A DNA stretch of 64,000 nucleotides from Carnimonas nigrificans ATCC BAA-78 (GTDB lineage Bacteria > Pseudomonadota > Gammaproteobacteria > Pseudomonadales > Halomonadaceae): assembly GCF_000526695.1 (NCBI RefSeq), contig NZ_JAGO01000010.1, positions 372,001-436,000 on the forward strand, written 5' to 3'. The notes below the pieces were generated by a model, which was not told the DNA's origin, made no database searches, and saw nothing but the letters and a program-made list of their open reading frames with translations. Each line of letters begins with the position of its first letter. The stretch's first letter is position 1. Below, piece by piece: positions 18,060 to 28,281 of the stretch. The position numbers were made by a program, and so were the translations under genes.

Positions 18060-18194
18060 AAGAGGAGAGCACCCGATTGACTTAATTGGATCTCATTCAT
18101 CCCTGCTACAGATGCTTGTTAGACGGGAGTGAAGCAGGCCCATAGGGGATCCTTTGAATACGCGATGCCGCTTAGACGGAGAAGCCGGCAACGA

Positions 18195-18668
18195 TTACTG
18201 ATCGTCTGCCGCCAGCGCCGCGTAACTTTGCTCAGCGTTGAAACCGCGTGATGCCAGAAAACGCAACCGCTTGGCACGTTCGCGCGCATCGCCGGCCGGG
18301 GAGCTGTACTTGCGTTCCAGCACATCTCTTGCCATCGTCCTCCAATCAACCTCGGCGGCTTCCAGCGTCACCGCGATCAACGTCGATGATACGCCGCGCT
18401 GGCGCAGCTCCGCCTCGATCTTGAGCGGCCCCTGCCCGCGTCCGATGCGCGAGCGCACAAACACTTCACAGAAACGCTCGTCAGACTGCAATCCCGCCTG
18501 CTGTAACTGCTCAATGGCTTCGGCAATATCCTGACGGGTATAACCATTACGCTCCATTTTAGAATGAAGCTCGGCGACTGAATGCTCACGCCGCGCCAGC
18601 AGCATGACCGCATGGTCATAAGCGGAAGGAAGGTCGCCAGCGGCGGCGGAATGTTTACCTGAAAACAT
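18195..18668 (-). CDS. recX: Regulatory protein RecX
   Basis: RecX binds RecA filaments and limits their activity. The protein is about 157 residues, made of three-helix repeats of the RecX family: DHAVMLLARREHSVAELHSKM, then RFCEVFVRSRIGRGQGP, then the C-terminal repeat ending AAL. The start at 18668 was preferred; an upstream codon at 18707 would add 13 residues without conservation. It follows recA on the same strand, but an intrinsic terminator lies between them, so it is probably expressed by read-through or from its own weak promoter. Confidence 0.93.
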   Translation of the reverse strand: MFSGKHSAAAGDLPSAYDHAVMLLARREHSVAELHSKMERNGYTRQDIAEAIEQLQQAGLQSDERFCEVFVRSRIGRGQGPLKIEAELRQRGVSSTLIAVTLEAAEVDWRTMARDVLERKYSSPAGDARERAKRLRFLASRGFNAEQSYAALAADDQ

Positions 18669-18872
18669 GGCAAGTTCGCGTTGTTGGACAGTAGATATTG
18701 AGAACACGGCGGGTGGAGAACAGCGGAGAGTGAAGAGCGCTTTTTCATCGGTCTGAATAGCGACACAAAGCAGCTTTCACCGGCTAGCCCAGGCTGTTGA
18801 AAGCTCCTGATGGGCAAACCTGGTTGATTGGACAAGCTACGCAAGCGCCTGCCTCGCAAAACCGTATCCGAC

Positions 18873-18911
18873 AAAAACGCCCTTGAGGTTCCCTGGGGAG
18901 CCGCAAGGGCG
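18873..18911 (-). terminator. recA terminator
   Basis: On the minus strand CGCCCTTG pairs with CAAGGGCG (8 bp) with further pairing inside the loop, and a run of five T follows. It lies 36 bp after the recA stop codon and before recX. Confidence 0.85.
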
Positions 18912-18946
18912 ATCGTTCAATCACTCAGCAAACATATGCCGTGCGA

Positions 18947-20020
<1,074 letters not shown>

Positions 20021-20163
20021 GAAAAGTGTCCGCGTCTGATAATCGAAAAGAGCCGAATAAACTATTTGGCATTATGGGTGAGCACTGCTGCCCCAAAGCC
20101 TTGGCGCAATCTTGTGGAATCACCGGAAACCATGTGCAGCAACGAGTGAACACAGCACTACAC

Positions 20164-20179
20164 ATGGTTTTATATACAG
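20164..20179 (-). promoter_or_regulatory. Candidate LexA box upstream of recA
   Basis: On the minus strand CTGTATATAAAACCAT resembles the A/T-centred LexA consensus, with two mismatches in the distal half relative to CTGTATATAAAAACAG. A further CTGTA half-site lies ten bases upstream. Confidence 0.5.
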
Positions 20180-20221
20180 CATTGTACAGTGCCTATTGCC
20201 CAAGCGCTACCGTTGCAACGT

Positions 20222-20719
20222 TCAGGTCAGCTGTGCAATCAATCCTTCAAGGGCTGCGTCTACTGCCTGAGCGCGCACAGCCTCACGATCACCGCTGAAA
20301 TGATAACACTCAGCGTGTTGCTGCACCTGGTTGCCCCATGCAATAAACACCGTCCCTACGGGCTTGCGACGGCTCCCTCCTCCCGGGCCTGCGATACCGC
20401 TGATCGCCACCGCAAGTGATGCGCCACTGGCCTGGCAAGCGCCAGCCACCATCTGGCTGACTACCTCCGCGCTGACCGCGCCTACCTCGTTGAGGGTCGC
20501 GCTCTTTACGCCCAGCTGACGCTGTTTGGCTTCATTTGAATAGGTAATGAAACCGCAGCCAAACCAGCGCGAACTACCGCTCACCGAGGTGATCGCGGTC
20601 GCCACGCCGCCGCCGGTACAGGATTCAGCCGTCGTCACAAAAGTGCCTGCCGCGGTAGCCAACTCACCGAGGCGCGACGCCAGTTGAATGGCGCGGGAGC
20701 GATAGGGTATTTCGGCCAT
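20222..20719 (-). CDS. pncC: Nicotinamide-nucleotide amidohydrolase PncC (CinA C-terminal domain)
   Basis: PncC deamidates nicotinamide mononucleotide to nicotinic acid mononucleotide in NAD recycling. The 165-residue single-domain protein has the family motifs TTAESCTGGGVATAIT and AVSGIAGPGGGS (here AISGIAGPGGGS), followed by KPVGTVFIAWG. The molybdopterin-binding N-terminal half of long CinA proteins is absent, as in most proteobacteria. It lies directly upstream of recA on the same strand, a common arrangement. Confidence 0.94.
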   Translation of the reverse strand: MAEIPYRSRAIQLASRLGELATAAGTFVTTAESCTGGGVATAITSVSGSSRWFGCGFITYSNEAKQRQLGVKSATLNEVGAVSAEVVSQMVAGACQASGASLAVAISGIAGPGGGSRRKPVGTVFIAWGNQVQQHAECYHFSGDREAVRAQAVDAALEGLIAQLT

Positions 20720-20954
20720 GACGTACCTTCAATTGAATGGTGGCGCTGCCAGCAGCGCACAATGATCTAATTCGAATCCCGCATCTTCTCGCCACGAGAG
20801 AGAATCAGCAAGCTGCCAGCCTGAAGGAGATGAAGAATTAGCCAGCATCGTCTCGCTCAAGAAACATGACAGCCCCCTGTGAGCCGCATATGACCGCGTG
20901 ATATTCTTCGCCCCATTATCCCGTCAGCCCTACCCTCAGGAGTGGAAGCGCACC

Positions 20955-23564
20955 GTGTCAGCCAGCGACAGCTCAGCTCAATCAAAACACACCCCCATGA
21001 TTGCCCAATACCTGAAGATCAAGCACGAGCATCGTGACGTGCTGCTGTTCTATCGAATGGGCGATTTCTACGAGCTGTTCTTCGACGATGCCAAACGCGC
21101 CGCGCAGCTGCTGGACATTACGCTCACGGCACGCGGCTCCTCTAATGGCGCCCCCATTCCCATGGCGGGCATCCCTTACCACAGCGCCGAATCCTATCTG
21201 GCGAGGCTGGTTAGACTCGGTGAGTCAGTCGCCATCTGCGAGCAGATTGGTGATCCCGCTACCAGCAAAGGGCCGGTAGAGCGTCGTGTGGTGCGTATCG
21301 TAACGCCCGGCACACTCCACGATGAAGCCTTGCTCGACGCCAATCGCGACAACCTGCTGGTTGCACTGAGCGCAGCTCCTCTTGCTGCTGGGGAACCAAG
21401 CGAGCAGCGCAGTTGGGGAATTGCCTGGCTGGAAGTCGCCAGCGGTCGCTTTGGAGCATTGGAAGTAGTGGGGGATGTTGAGCTGATGGCCGAGCTACAG
21501 CGCCTTAGCCCCGCTGAACTGCTGGTGCCGGACGCTTTAACCCTGCCGGAAGGATTGGCACAGCGCAGCGGGCTACGCCGCCAGAGCGACTGGCTCTTCG
21601 ACTACGACAGTGCGCTGCGACTCCTGTGCGATCAGTTGCAGGTACAGGATCTCAAGGGCTTTGGTGCCGACCATCTCGATCACGGGCTATGCGCAGCAGG
21701 AGCGCTGCTTGACTACGCGCGCGACACTCAGCGCGGCGCCCTGCCCCATGTTTCCAGGCTGGAAGTCGAACAGCGTGATGATGCCGTCGTCATTGACGCC
21801 GCCAGCCGCCGCAACCTTGAAATCGACCTCAACTTGAATGGCAGCGGCGACAATACGCTGGCCTCCGTGCTGGATACCACAGCGACGGCGATGGGAGGGC
21901 GTCTGCTCAGACGCTGGCTCAATCGTCCGCTGCGTGATCGTCAGCAGGTCGAGCAGCGTCAGGCAGCCGTCGCCATGCTGCTGGAGCAAGGTGCGGTTGA
22001 TAGCTTGCAGCCACCGCTGAAACGGATTGGCGACGTTGAGCGCATTCTAGGGCGTGTGGCGCTGCGCAGTGCGCGCCCACGAGATCTGGCGCGGCTGCGG
22101 GATGCACTGGCCGAGCTGCCGGCGCTGGCCGAGCAACTGGCCCGCTTCCCTACCGGCAGCGTGCTGGATCAACTGCGCGAACACAGCGTGCCCTACCCTG
22201 AGCTGGCCGCTGAGCTACTGGCGGCGGTCATCGACACACCTCCAGCGGTGATCCGTGAAGGAGGCGTGATTCGTGAAGGCTACGACGCCGAGCTTGATGA
22301 ACTGCGCGGACTCAGCGAGCACGCGGGCGATTTTCTGCTCTCCATCGAGAAGCGCGAAAAAGCGCGCACCGGCCTGCCAAACCTGAAGGTTGGCTATAAC
22401 CGCGTGCACGGCTACTTCATTGAAATTCCGCGTACGCAGGCTACCCAGGCGCCTGCCGACTATATTCGTCGTCAAACGCTGAAAAATGCAGAGCGATTCA
22501 TCATTCCTGAACTCAAGGAATTTGAGGATAAAGCGCTGTCGGCCAAGTCGCGTGCGCTGGCACGCGAAAAGCTGCTCTATGAACAGCTGCTCGATCTGCT
22601 CAACGAGCATCTCAGTGCGCTGTCAGCCACGGCGAGCGCGCTGGCAACCCTCGACGTGCTCACGGCATTTGCCGAGCGGGCCGACGCCCTCGACTTCACG
22701 CGCCCCATACTGCGCGACGCACCGGGCCTGGAGGTCGAGCAAGGACGCCATCCGGTGGTTGAGCATGTCAGCACAACGCCCTTTGTGCCCAATGATCTGC
22801 TCTTTGATGACACCCAGCGCATGTGCGTGATTACCGGCCCTAACATGGGCGGTAAATCGACCTATATGCGCCAGAATGCACTGATTGCGCTCCTCAGCTA
22901 CACCGGCAGTTTCGTACCTGCAAAGCGCGTCGAAATCGGCCCGATTGATCGCATTTTTACCCGCATCGGCTCAAGCGATGATCTGGCGGGCGGACGCTCT
23001 ACCTTTATGGTCGAGATGACCGAAACCGCCAATATTCTGCACAACGCCACCGCTCAAAGTCTGGTTCTCATGGATGAGATCGGGCGCGGCACCAGTACCT
23101 TTGACGGGCTATCGCTGGCCTGGGCAGCCGCCGAGGAGCTGGCGCGCCTGCAAGCCTTTACGCTTTTTGCCACCCACTACTTCGAGCTGACCACGCTGGC
23201 AGAGCAGCATCAGGCCATTATCAACCTGCACCTGACCGCTGCCGAGCATGGCGACGATATCGTCTTCATGCATCACGTAGAGCAAGGCCCCGCCAGTCAG
23301 AGCTACGGCATTCAGGTCGCCAGACTGGCAGGCGTACCGCGTACCGTTATTGAGCGCGCACGCGAACAGCTCAGCGCCCTGGAGAAGAACAGCAGTGGCG
23401 AGCGCCCCACCATACCGGAGCCGCCTCGCTCCACGCCGCAGCAAAACGATTTATTCGCCAGCACGCCTCATCCTGTCGTGGACGCACTGCAAGCGCTGGA
23501 TATTGACGGACTAACGCCACGTCAGGCCCTGGAACAGCTTTACCGCTTGCGCGACAAGCTATAG
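20955..23564 (+). CDS. mutS: DNA mismatch repair protein MutS
   Basis: MutS recognises base mismatches and recruits MutL. The protein is about 869 residues. The mismatch-reading N-terminal domain has [10 protein letters not shown], with the Phe-x-Glu reading head. Connector, lever and clamp domains follow, then the ATPase with Walker [10 protein letters not shown] near residue 632 and [11 protein letters not shown]-terminal tetramerisation/beta-clamp region ends the protein. The GTG start at 20955 matches the MutS N-terminus ([14 protein letters not shown]), although the nearest AGGAG is 12 bases upstream. The gene diverges from pncC. Confidence 0.96.
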   Translation: MSASDSSAQSKHTPMIAQYLKIKHEHRDVLLFYRMGDFYELFFDDAKRAAQLLDITLTARGSSNGAPIPMAGIPYHSAESYLARLVRLGESVAICEQIGDPATSKGPVERRVVRIVTPGTLHDEALLDANRDNLLVALSAAPLAAGEPSEQRSWGIAWLEVASGRFGALEVVGDVELMAELQRLSPAELLVPDALTLPEGLAQRSGLRRQSDWLFDYDSALRLLCDQLQVQDLKGFGADHLDHGLCAAGALLDYARDTQRGALPHVSRLEVEQRDDAVVIDAASRRNLEIDLNLNGSGDNTLASVLDTTATAMGGRLLRRWLNRPLRDRQQVEQRQAAVAMLLEQGAVDSLQPPLKRIGDVERILGRVALRSARPRDLARLRDALAELPALAEQLARFPTGSVLDQLREHSVPYPELAAELLAAVIDTPPAVIREGGVIREGYDAELDELRGLSEHAGDFLLSIEKREKARTGLPNLKVGYNRVHGYFIEIPRTQATQAPADYIRRQTLKNAERFIIPELKEFEDKALSAKSRALAREKLLYEQLLDLLNEHLSALSATASALATLDVLTAFAERADALDFTRPILRDAPGLEVEQGRHPVVEHVSTTPFVPNDLLFDDTQRMCVITGPNMGGKSTYMRQNALIALLSYTGSFVPAKRVEIGPIDRIFTRIGSSDDLAGGRSTFMVEMTETANILHNATAQSLVLMDEIGRGTSTFDGLSLAWAAAEELARLQAFTLFATHYFELTTLAEQHQAIINLHLTAAEHGDDIVFMHHVEQGPASQSYGIQVARLAGVPRTVIERAREQLSALEKNSSGERPTIPEPPRSTPQQNDLFASTPHPVVDALQALDIDGLTPRQALEQLYRLRDKL

Positions 23565-23611
23565 CGCCGCCACATTAACGCGCTTCAGCCAGAACAGATG
23601 AATCGCGGTCA

Positions 23612-23642
23612 GGCCCCTTCCAGCACGATACGGGAAGGGGCC
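23612..23642. other. Hairpin after mutS
   Basis: GGCCCCTTCC pairs with GGAAGGGGCC (10 bp, loop of 11). No T-run follows on either strand, so it may act as a 3'-end stabiliser or a weak terminator rather than a typical intrinsic terminator. Confidence 0.5.
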
Positions 23643-23844
23643 GCATATTGCGAAAACGCACGGTACAGCCTCGACGTAGCTGCCCCAGCATCCTAGAATA
23701 TGCTCCCCAAAGAGGCGCGCCTGCATTCAGGCTACCTTGAAGAGTTCATCGTTATCCTCCCACTCTTCAGTGTTGCCTGCCCCAAGACTCGTGACCACAC
23801 GGGCGAAAACTGCGTCCAGACCGTTACGACTTCGGAGAAATTCC

Positions 23845-24168
<324 letters not shown>

Positions 24169-24578
24169 GGCATTTCAGGAAAGCAGGTTGGTATCACTTG
24201 CGGGGAGAAAAGCTCGTGGTGAAATCAACCTGTTGCTGGGGCTGAAAGAAAAAGTATTTTTCTTGCTTCTGGAGTCAGCCAGATTACGCCATCGAACATA
24301 GTGCGTAATAGCAAGTTAGATACAAATAAGCGACTGAACAATAAAGCTCATCTTATAATTAGCTACCGATTCAGATAGCCAAACATGCGATGAATACAAA
24401 CCGCTTAAGTCATGCGATTTCACTCCCACCATCCCACTTTATTCTGACAGTCACCCATCTTTCATATCCCCCGCGTTTAATTACTATTCACACTAAAAAC
24501 AAGGGCTTCACTACTCGATTTTGCTGAGTAATGAAGCCCTGTGCCTTATCTCATCGTATAGGATATTACTGCCTGCCT
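24169..24578. other. Intergenic region at the left edge of the catabolic island
   Basis: This 410-bp, AT-rich stretch separates convergent fdxA and the SSS permease. The intrinsic terminator at 24493-24540 is the only structure I can support. No gene remnant was recognised. Confidence 0.6.
24493..24540 (-). terminator. Terminator of the permease operon
   Basis: AGGGCTTCA (24502-24510) pairs with TGAAGCCCT (24532-24540), with an inner TACTC/GAGTA stem. On the minus strand the stem is followed by TTGTTTTTAG. Confidence 0.85.
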
Positions 24579-26057
24579 TTAAGCAGGTAGCGCGTCACGC
24601 TTACCCCGCAGCAGCTGGATCACGACCGCTGCCAGGATATTGGCCGCCAGCGCAATCAACCCTGTGTACATGGAGTATGCGTCTCCGCCAATCATCAAGG
24701 TATGCACCGGTTTGATACCATCACTGAACGCGAGCCATGTTCCCAACGAGATACCTACTGCCCAGCCAATCAACAAGGCAGGGGCACGGAACCACTTGAA
24801 GAACAGCCCAAACACAACCGCCGGGAAGGTCTGGACAATCCAGAGACCGCCCAAGAGCTGTAGATCCAGCGCATACTGGGTAGGGAGGAAAATGATACAT
24901 GCCAGCGCCCCCACCTTGACGCCAAGAGAGGTGATCTTGGCAACCTTCGCTTCATTGGCGGGAGTCACCTGTGGATTCACATAGGCTTTCCAGAAGTTGC
25001 GAGAAAACAGGTTCGCCGCACCAATCGAGAGCACTGCTGCTGGTACCAGAGCACCAATCGCCAGAGCTGCAAAAGCAAAGCCTGCAAACCAGCTGGGGAA
25101 CAGCGTGTTGAATAGAGCCGGCACGATATCGTTGGGTGAATCTACATGCACATTCGCGGCGTAGGCCATATAACCCAGCATGGCAATCAATCCCAGCAGC
25201 ACGGTATAAGCTGGCAGGAAAACAGCATTCTTGCGAATGGTATTAGCACTTTTAGCGGCGAAAATCCCCGTCAGGGTGTGAGGGTACATGAATGCCGCCA
25301 TGGCTGACCCCAGCGCCAGAGTGGCATAAGGCAGATATTGCTGAGGATGCAGTATAAGCCCCGTTGCGCCGCCCTTCGCATCATAGGCTTCGCGTGCCGA
25401 ATCAAGAACAGCGCCGTAGCCACCCAACTGCATGGGAATCAGGATGATGGCAACAAGCACCACCACATAGATCATGATGTCCTTGACGAAAGCGATCAGT
25501 GCGGGAGCACGAAGGCCGGCAGCATAGGTATAGAGCGCCAGAATCAGGAAGGCCGCCGCAATAGGTACTTCACCGCCAAGCCCCAGCGCCTGAATACTCA
25601 CCTTCATGCCGACCAACTGCAAGGCAATATAGGGCATGACAGCCACAACACCGGTAATTGCCACAGCCAGTTCAAGCCAGCGCGAACCATAGCGCCCCAG
25701 CACAATATCGGCTGCGGTGACATGCCCATTGTCGCGCGCTTCTTTCCATAGTTTGGGCATGATGACGAAAACAATCGGATACACCAGCACGGTATAGGGC
25801 AGCGCGAAGAAGCCATAGGCACCTACCGCGTAGACAAGGGCGGGCACGGCGATCACGGTATAGGCGGTATAGAAGTCGCCTCCTACCAGGAACCAGGTAA
25901 TCCATGTGCCAAACTTGCGGCCACCAAGCCCCCACTCATCCAGATGTTCCATGGAGGAGCCTGATTGCCAGCGTGAGGCCATGAACCCCATGATGGTCAC
26001 CAGGGCAAAGAAGAAGATGAATACCGAGAGGGCTATCCAATTGATCTGGGTAGGCAT
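24579..26057 (-). CDS. Sodium:solute symporter (SSS family, MctP-like)
   Basis: This is a membrane symporter expected to import a small organic anion or related solute with sodium. The 492-residue protein has about 13 hydrophobic segments and SSS-type features. These include the early WGLGGRKFGTWITWFLVGGD region, the VMPKLW and DIVLGRYGSRW loop, and the FAFAALAIGALVPAAVLSIGAANLFSRNFW core segment. It resembles monocarboxylate permeases that are encoded with DUF3311 proteins, and a DUF3311 gene overlaps its start by one base. The substrate cannot be read from sequence; the island context suggests a polyol breakdown product or an organic acid. Confidence 0.85.
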   Translation of the reverse strand: MPTQINWIALSVFIFFFALVTIMGFMASRWQSGSSMEHLDEWGLGGRKFGTWITWFLVGGDFYTAYTVIAVPALVYAVGAYGFFALPYTVLVYPIVFVIMPKLWKEARDNGHVTAADIVLGRYGSRWLELAVAITGVVAVMPYIALQLVGMKVSIQALGLGGEVPIAAAFLILALYTYAAGLRAPALIAFVKDIMIYVVVLVAIILIPMQLGGYGAVLDSAREAYDAKGGATGLILHPQQYLPYATLALGSAMAAFMYPHTLTGIFAAKSANTIRKNAVFLPAYTVLLGLIAMLGYMAYAANVHVDSPNDIVPALFNTLFPSWFAGFAFAALAIGALVPAAVLSIGAANLFSRNFWKAYVNPQVTPANEAKVAKITSLGVKVGALACIIFLPTQYALDLQLLGGLWIVQTFPAVVFGLFFKWFRAPALLIGWAVGISLGTWLAFSDGIKPVHTLMIGGDAYSMYTGLIALAANILAAVVIQLLRGKRDALPA

Positions 26058-26239
26058 TACTCGTCCTCCGACTGATATTCACGTTTGTAGAGCACCCATA
26101 GAATCAAGGAGGTAATAGGGATGGTGGCAAACTGATACCAGTAGAAGAACGGGATACCCAACCAGGCCGGCTGAACATGGTTGTAAAAGGGCAACCATAG
26201 CAAGCCTACGAATGGGAGAAGAAGCAGAAGGCGCATCAT
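26057..26239 (-). CDS. DUF3311 small membrane protein
   Basis: This 60-residue protein has two hydrophobic segments (MRLLLLLPFVGLLWLPFYN and FATIPITSLILWVLY) and a short acidic tail, typical of DUF3311. Such proteins are regularly encoded just before SSS-family monocarboxylate transporters and probably act as an accessory subunit. Stop and start overlap (TAATG) with the permease. The 221-bp AT-rich region upstream should hold its promoter. Confidence 0.85.
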   Translation of the reverse strand: MMRLLLLLPFVGLLWLPFYNHVQPAWLGIPFFYWYQFATIPITSLILWVLYKREYQSEDE

Positions 26240-26460
26240 GTCATATTTCCAACATCAAGCTGCATACGGCAGCATTTTTTTATGGAGGCACAAGATCCGC
26301 TATTCCTGTTGCAGTGGTCAATAAAAAATGGATGAGACTTTGGTAGGGAGAGGGATATTAAATTGCTCTCCATCATCTTGTTTTACATACAAATAAATCA
26401 TGAATATTTATATAAAAAAGATGATGAAGCAACAATCATGATCCTAAAATCAGTCATTTC

Positions 26461-27246
26461 TCAATTAAATACCATCCCACCATCAATCAGCAGCGCCTGC
26501 CCCGTCATGTAATTAGAGTCCTTCCCGGCCAGGAAGGAAACACCATTGGCTACATCCTCCGGTTCAGAGATACGTCCCAGGGTAATCAGCTTGGCATACT
26601 GCTCCATTCCCCACTCAAGAGGTTGATCGTGCTCATCGGCCAGTGCTTGAGCAATACTTTCCATCATCTGAGTACGCACAATCCCGGGACTGAAAGCATT
26701 AACCGTAATCCCCAGCGGTGCCAGATCCTTGGCGGCCACCTGGGTAATGCCACGGATAGCAAACTTGGTAGCGCTGTAAACGGCTTCATCAGCATTACCG
26801 AGATGCCCCGACTGGGAGGAGGCATTGATAATCTTACCGATAATATCGCCCTTATGAGCGGGTTTACGTTTTTTGAAGTGTTTCACCGCCGCCTGAATGC
26901 CCCAATAGGTGCCACCAACATTAACGTCGTATACCCGGCGATATATTTCAGGCGTCACTTCTTCTATGGGTGTAACGAATCCAATGCCCGCATTATTGAT
27001 CATCACCTCCAGACTGCCCAGCTGCTCAACCACCTTATCTACAGCGGCAAATACTGCCTCGCGATCTGATACATCTACCTGTACTGCCACGCTACGCTGC
27101 CCAAGCTCTTCTATCTGTTTAACGATATTCTGAATATTCTGCGACTTGCCCAGCACACCAATATCAAACCCATCTCTTGCAAGCCGCAATGCAATCGCGT
27201 GTCCAATGCCTTGGCCTGCACCTGTGACGATGGCTACTTTGGTCAT
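26461..27246 (-). CDS. Short-chain dehydrogenase/reductase (acetoin/polyol dehydrogenase type)
   Basis: This NAD(P)-dependent SDR of 261 residues has the Rossmann motif VTGAGQGIG (residues 7-15). NNAG lies near residue 85, the catalytic Ser is in INASSQSG, the YSATK active site (Tyr-x-x-x-Lys) is near residue 157, and SPGIVRT follows. It looks closest to acetoin/butanediol and sorbitol-type dehydrogenases. A good ribosome binding site (GAGGAG) precedes the start. It is the last gene of the kinase-EryB-aldolase operon, 19 bp after the aldolase. By context it may oxidise a C4 polyol or reduce an aldol product; the substrate is unproven. Confidence 0.88.
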   Translation of the reverse strand: MTKVAIVTGAGQGIGHAIALRLARDGFDIGVLGKSQNIQNIVKQIEELGQRSVAVQVDVSDREAVFAAVDKVVEQLGSLEVMINNAGIGFVTPIEEVTPEIYRRVYDVNVGGTYWGIQAAVKHFKKRKPAHKGDIIGKIINASSQSGHLGNADEAVYSATKFAIRGITQVAAKDLAPLGITVNAFSPGIVRTQMMESIAQALADEHDQPLEWGMEQYAKLITLGRISEPEDVANGVSFLAGKDSNYMTGQALLIDGGMVFN

Positions 27247-27265
27247 AAGAAAATCTCCTCTTCAT

Positions 27266-28231
27266 TTATACCAATAGTGTCGGTTCAGTTACTTGCTGAT
27301 CCTGGATAATTGAACGTTGGGGGGAGACCTGCTGTGCATCCAAACGCTGGTGATATTCAGTAACGGCTTGCTCGGGAGTAAGCGTTCGATTGGTTACCGC
27401 GCGCATCATGGCAATCATTGATAGTGGATCTTCGGCATCTAGAATCTTGCGTCCGAAGAGTGCCGCACGAGCACCCGCGTGCTGGGCCTGAGAAAGTAGT
27501 TCCAGACAGTCACGCGTCGTGCCACTACCACCCCCCATGATGCCCACCACCAGAGTAGGGTCAAAAGCAGCTAACTCGGCCAATGAGTCCGCCCCGTTGT
27601 AGGCCAGTTTCAGAAACGCAGGGCGGTCCTTTTCAGTGATGCCGGCTAATGCACGCGTCAGCATATCGTTATTGAAATCACCAAAATCCCTGGGAGCAAT
27701 GGGAGAGTACGATGGATTAAATATTTCCAGAAAATAACGGACGCCTGCTTCTGCAGCTTCGGCACGAAATTCACGAAAACAGTCCAGTGCAAAGACATCT
27801 TCTTCCGCAATACCGCTAAAGGTAACCGAATAGAGCCCAAGGTTGACGGGCAGGTCAAACAGATTGGCAGTGCGGAATGGAGTGGCACTCTGCCGATTAA
27901 AATCCGCATGCCTGATGCGCCAGACATCTGTAGTATCATTTAGCCTGACTGCTGGCTGAATCGCACTGTCGGCAAGCGCGCCTCTCTTGTTCAAGCGCTC
28001 CATTGTCGATACGGAAGTCAGCATGATATCGACAATATCCTGTTCAATGACTCGCTTAATCTCATCATCAAACTCACCAAGATTGCGGAGTCGGGTATTG
28101 GCTCCTCGTACACGCCCTACTCCGGATAAGCCGGCTGCCATATCAGCATCCTTGGCATCCGCAAGAATAAAATCCTCCGGACTGAAACTCCCCTTTTTCA
28201 TACACTCCAGTTTTTGCTCAAAACGTTTCAT
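27266..28231 (-). CDS. Class I aldolase, DhnA/DeoC-LacD-like
   Basis: This 321-residue predicted TIM-barrel protein has features of Schiff-base aldolases of the DhnA type. FILADAKDADMAAG forms the first strand, and a lysine in PAFLKLAYNGADS at about residue 212 is a plausible Schiff-base residue. The phosphate-binding segment is VGIMGGGSGTTRDCLELLSQA, with ARAALFGRKI after it. It starts 50 bp after the EryB-like gene with AAGGAG upstream. Erythritol loci of Brucella and rhizobia use isomerases (EryC, EryH, EryI) rather than an aldolase here. A role cleaving a tetrulose phosphate is an inference. Confidence 0.75.
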   Translation of the reverse strand: MKRFEQKLECMKKGSFSPEDFILADAKDADMAAGLSGVGRVRGANTRLRNLGEFDDEIKRVIEQDIVDIMLTSVSTMERLNKRGALADSAIQPAVRLNDTTDVWRIRHADFNRQSATPFRTANLFDLPVNLGLYSVTFSGIAEEDVFALDCFREFRAEAAEAGVRYFLEIFNPSYSPIAPRDFGDFNNDMLTRALAGITEKDRPAFLKLAYNGADSLAELAAFDPTLVVGIMGGGSGTTRDCLELLSQAQHAGARAALFGRKILDAEDPLSMIAMMRAVTNRTLTPEQAVTEYHQRLDAQQVSPQRSIIQDQQVTEPTLLV

Positions 28232-28281
28232 TAATATGGTCTCCTTAAATCTTTAAATTCACTATTAATGAGATAATCAAA

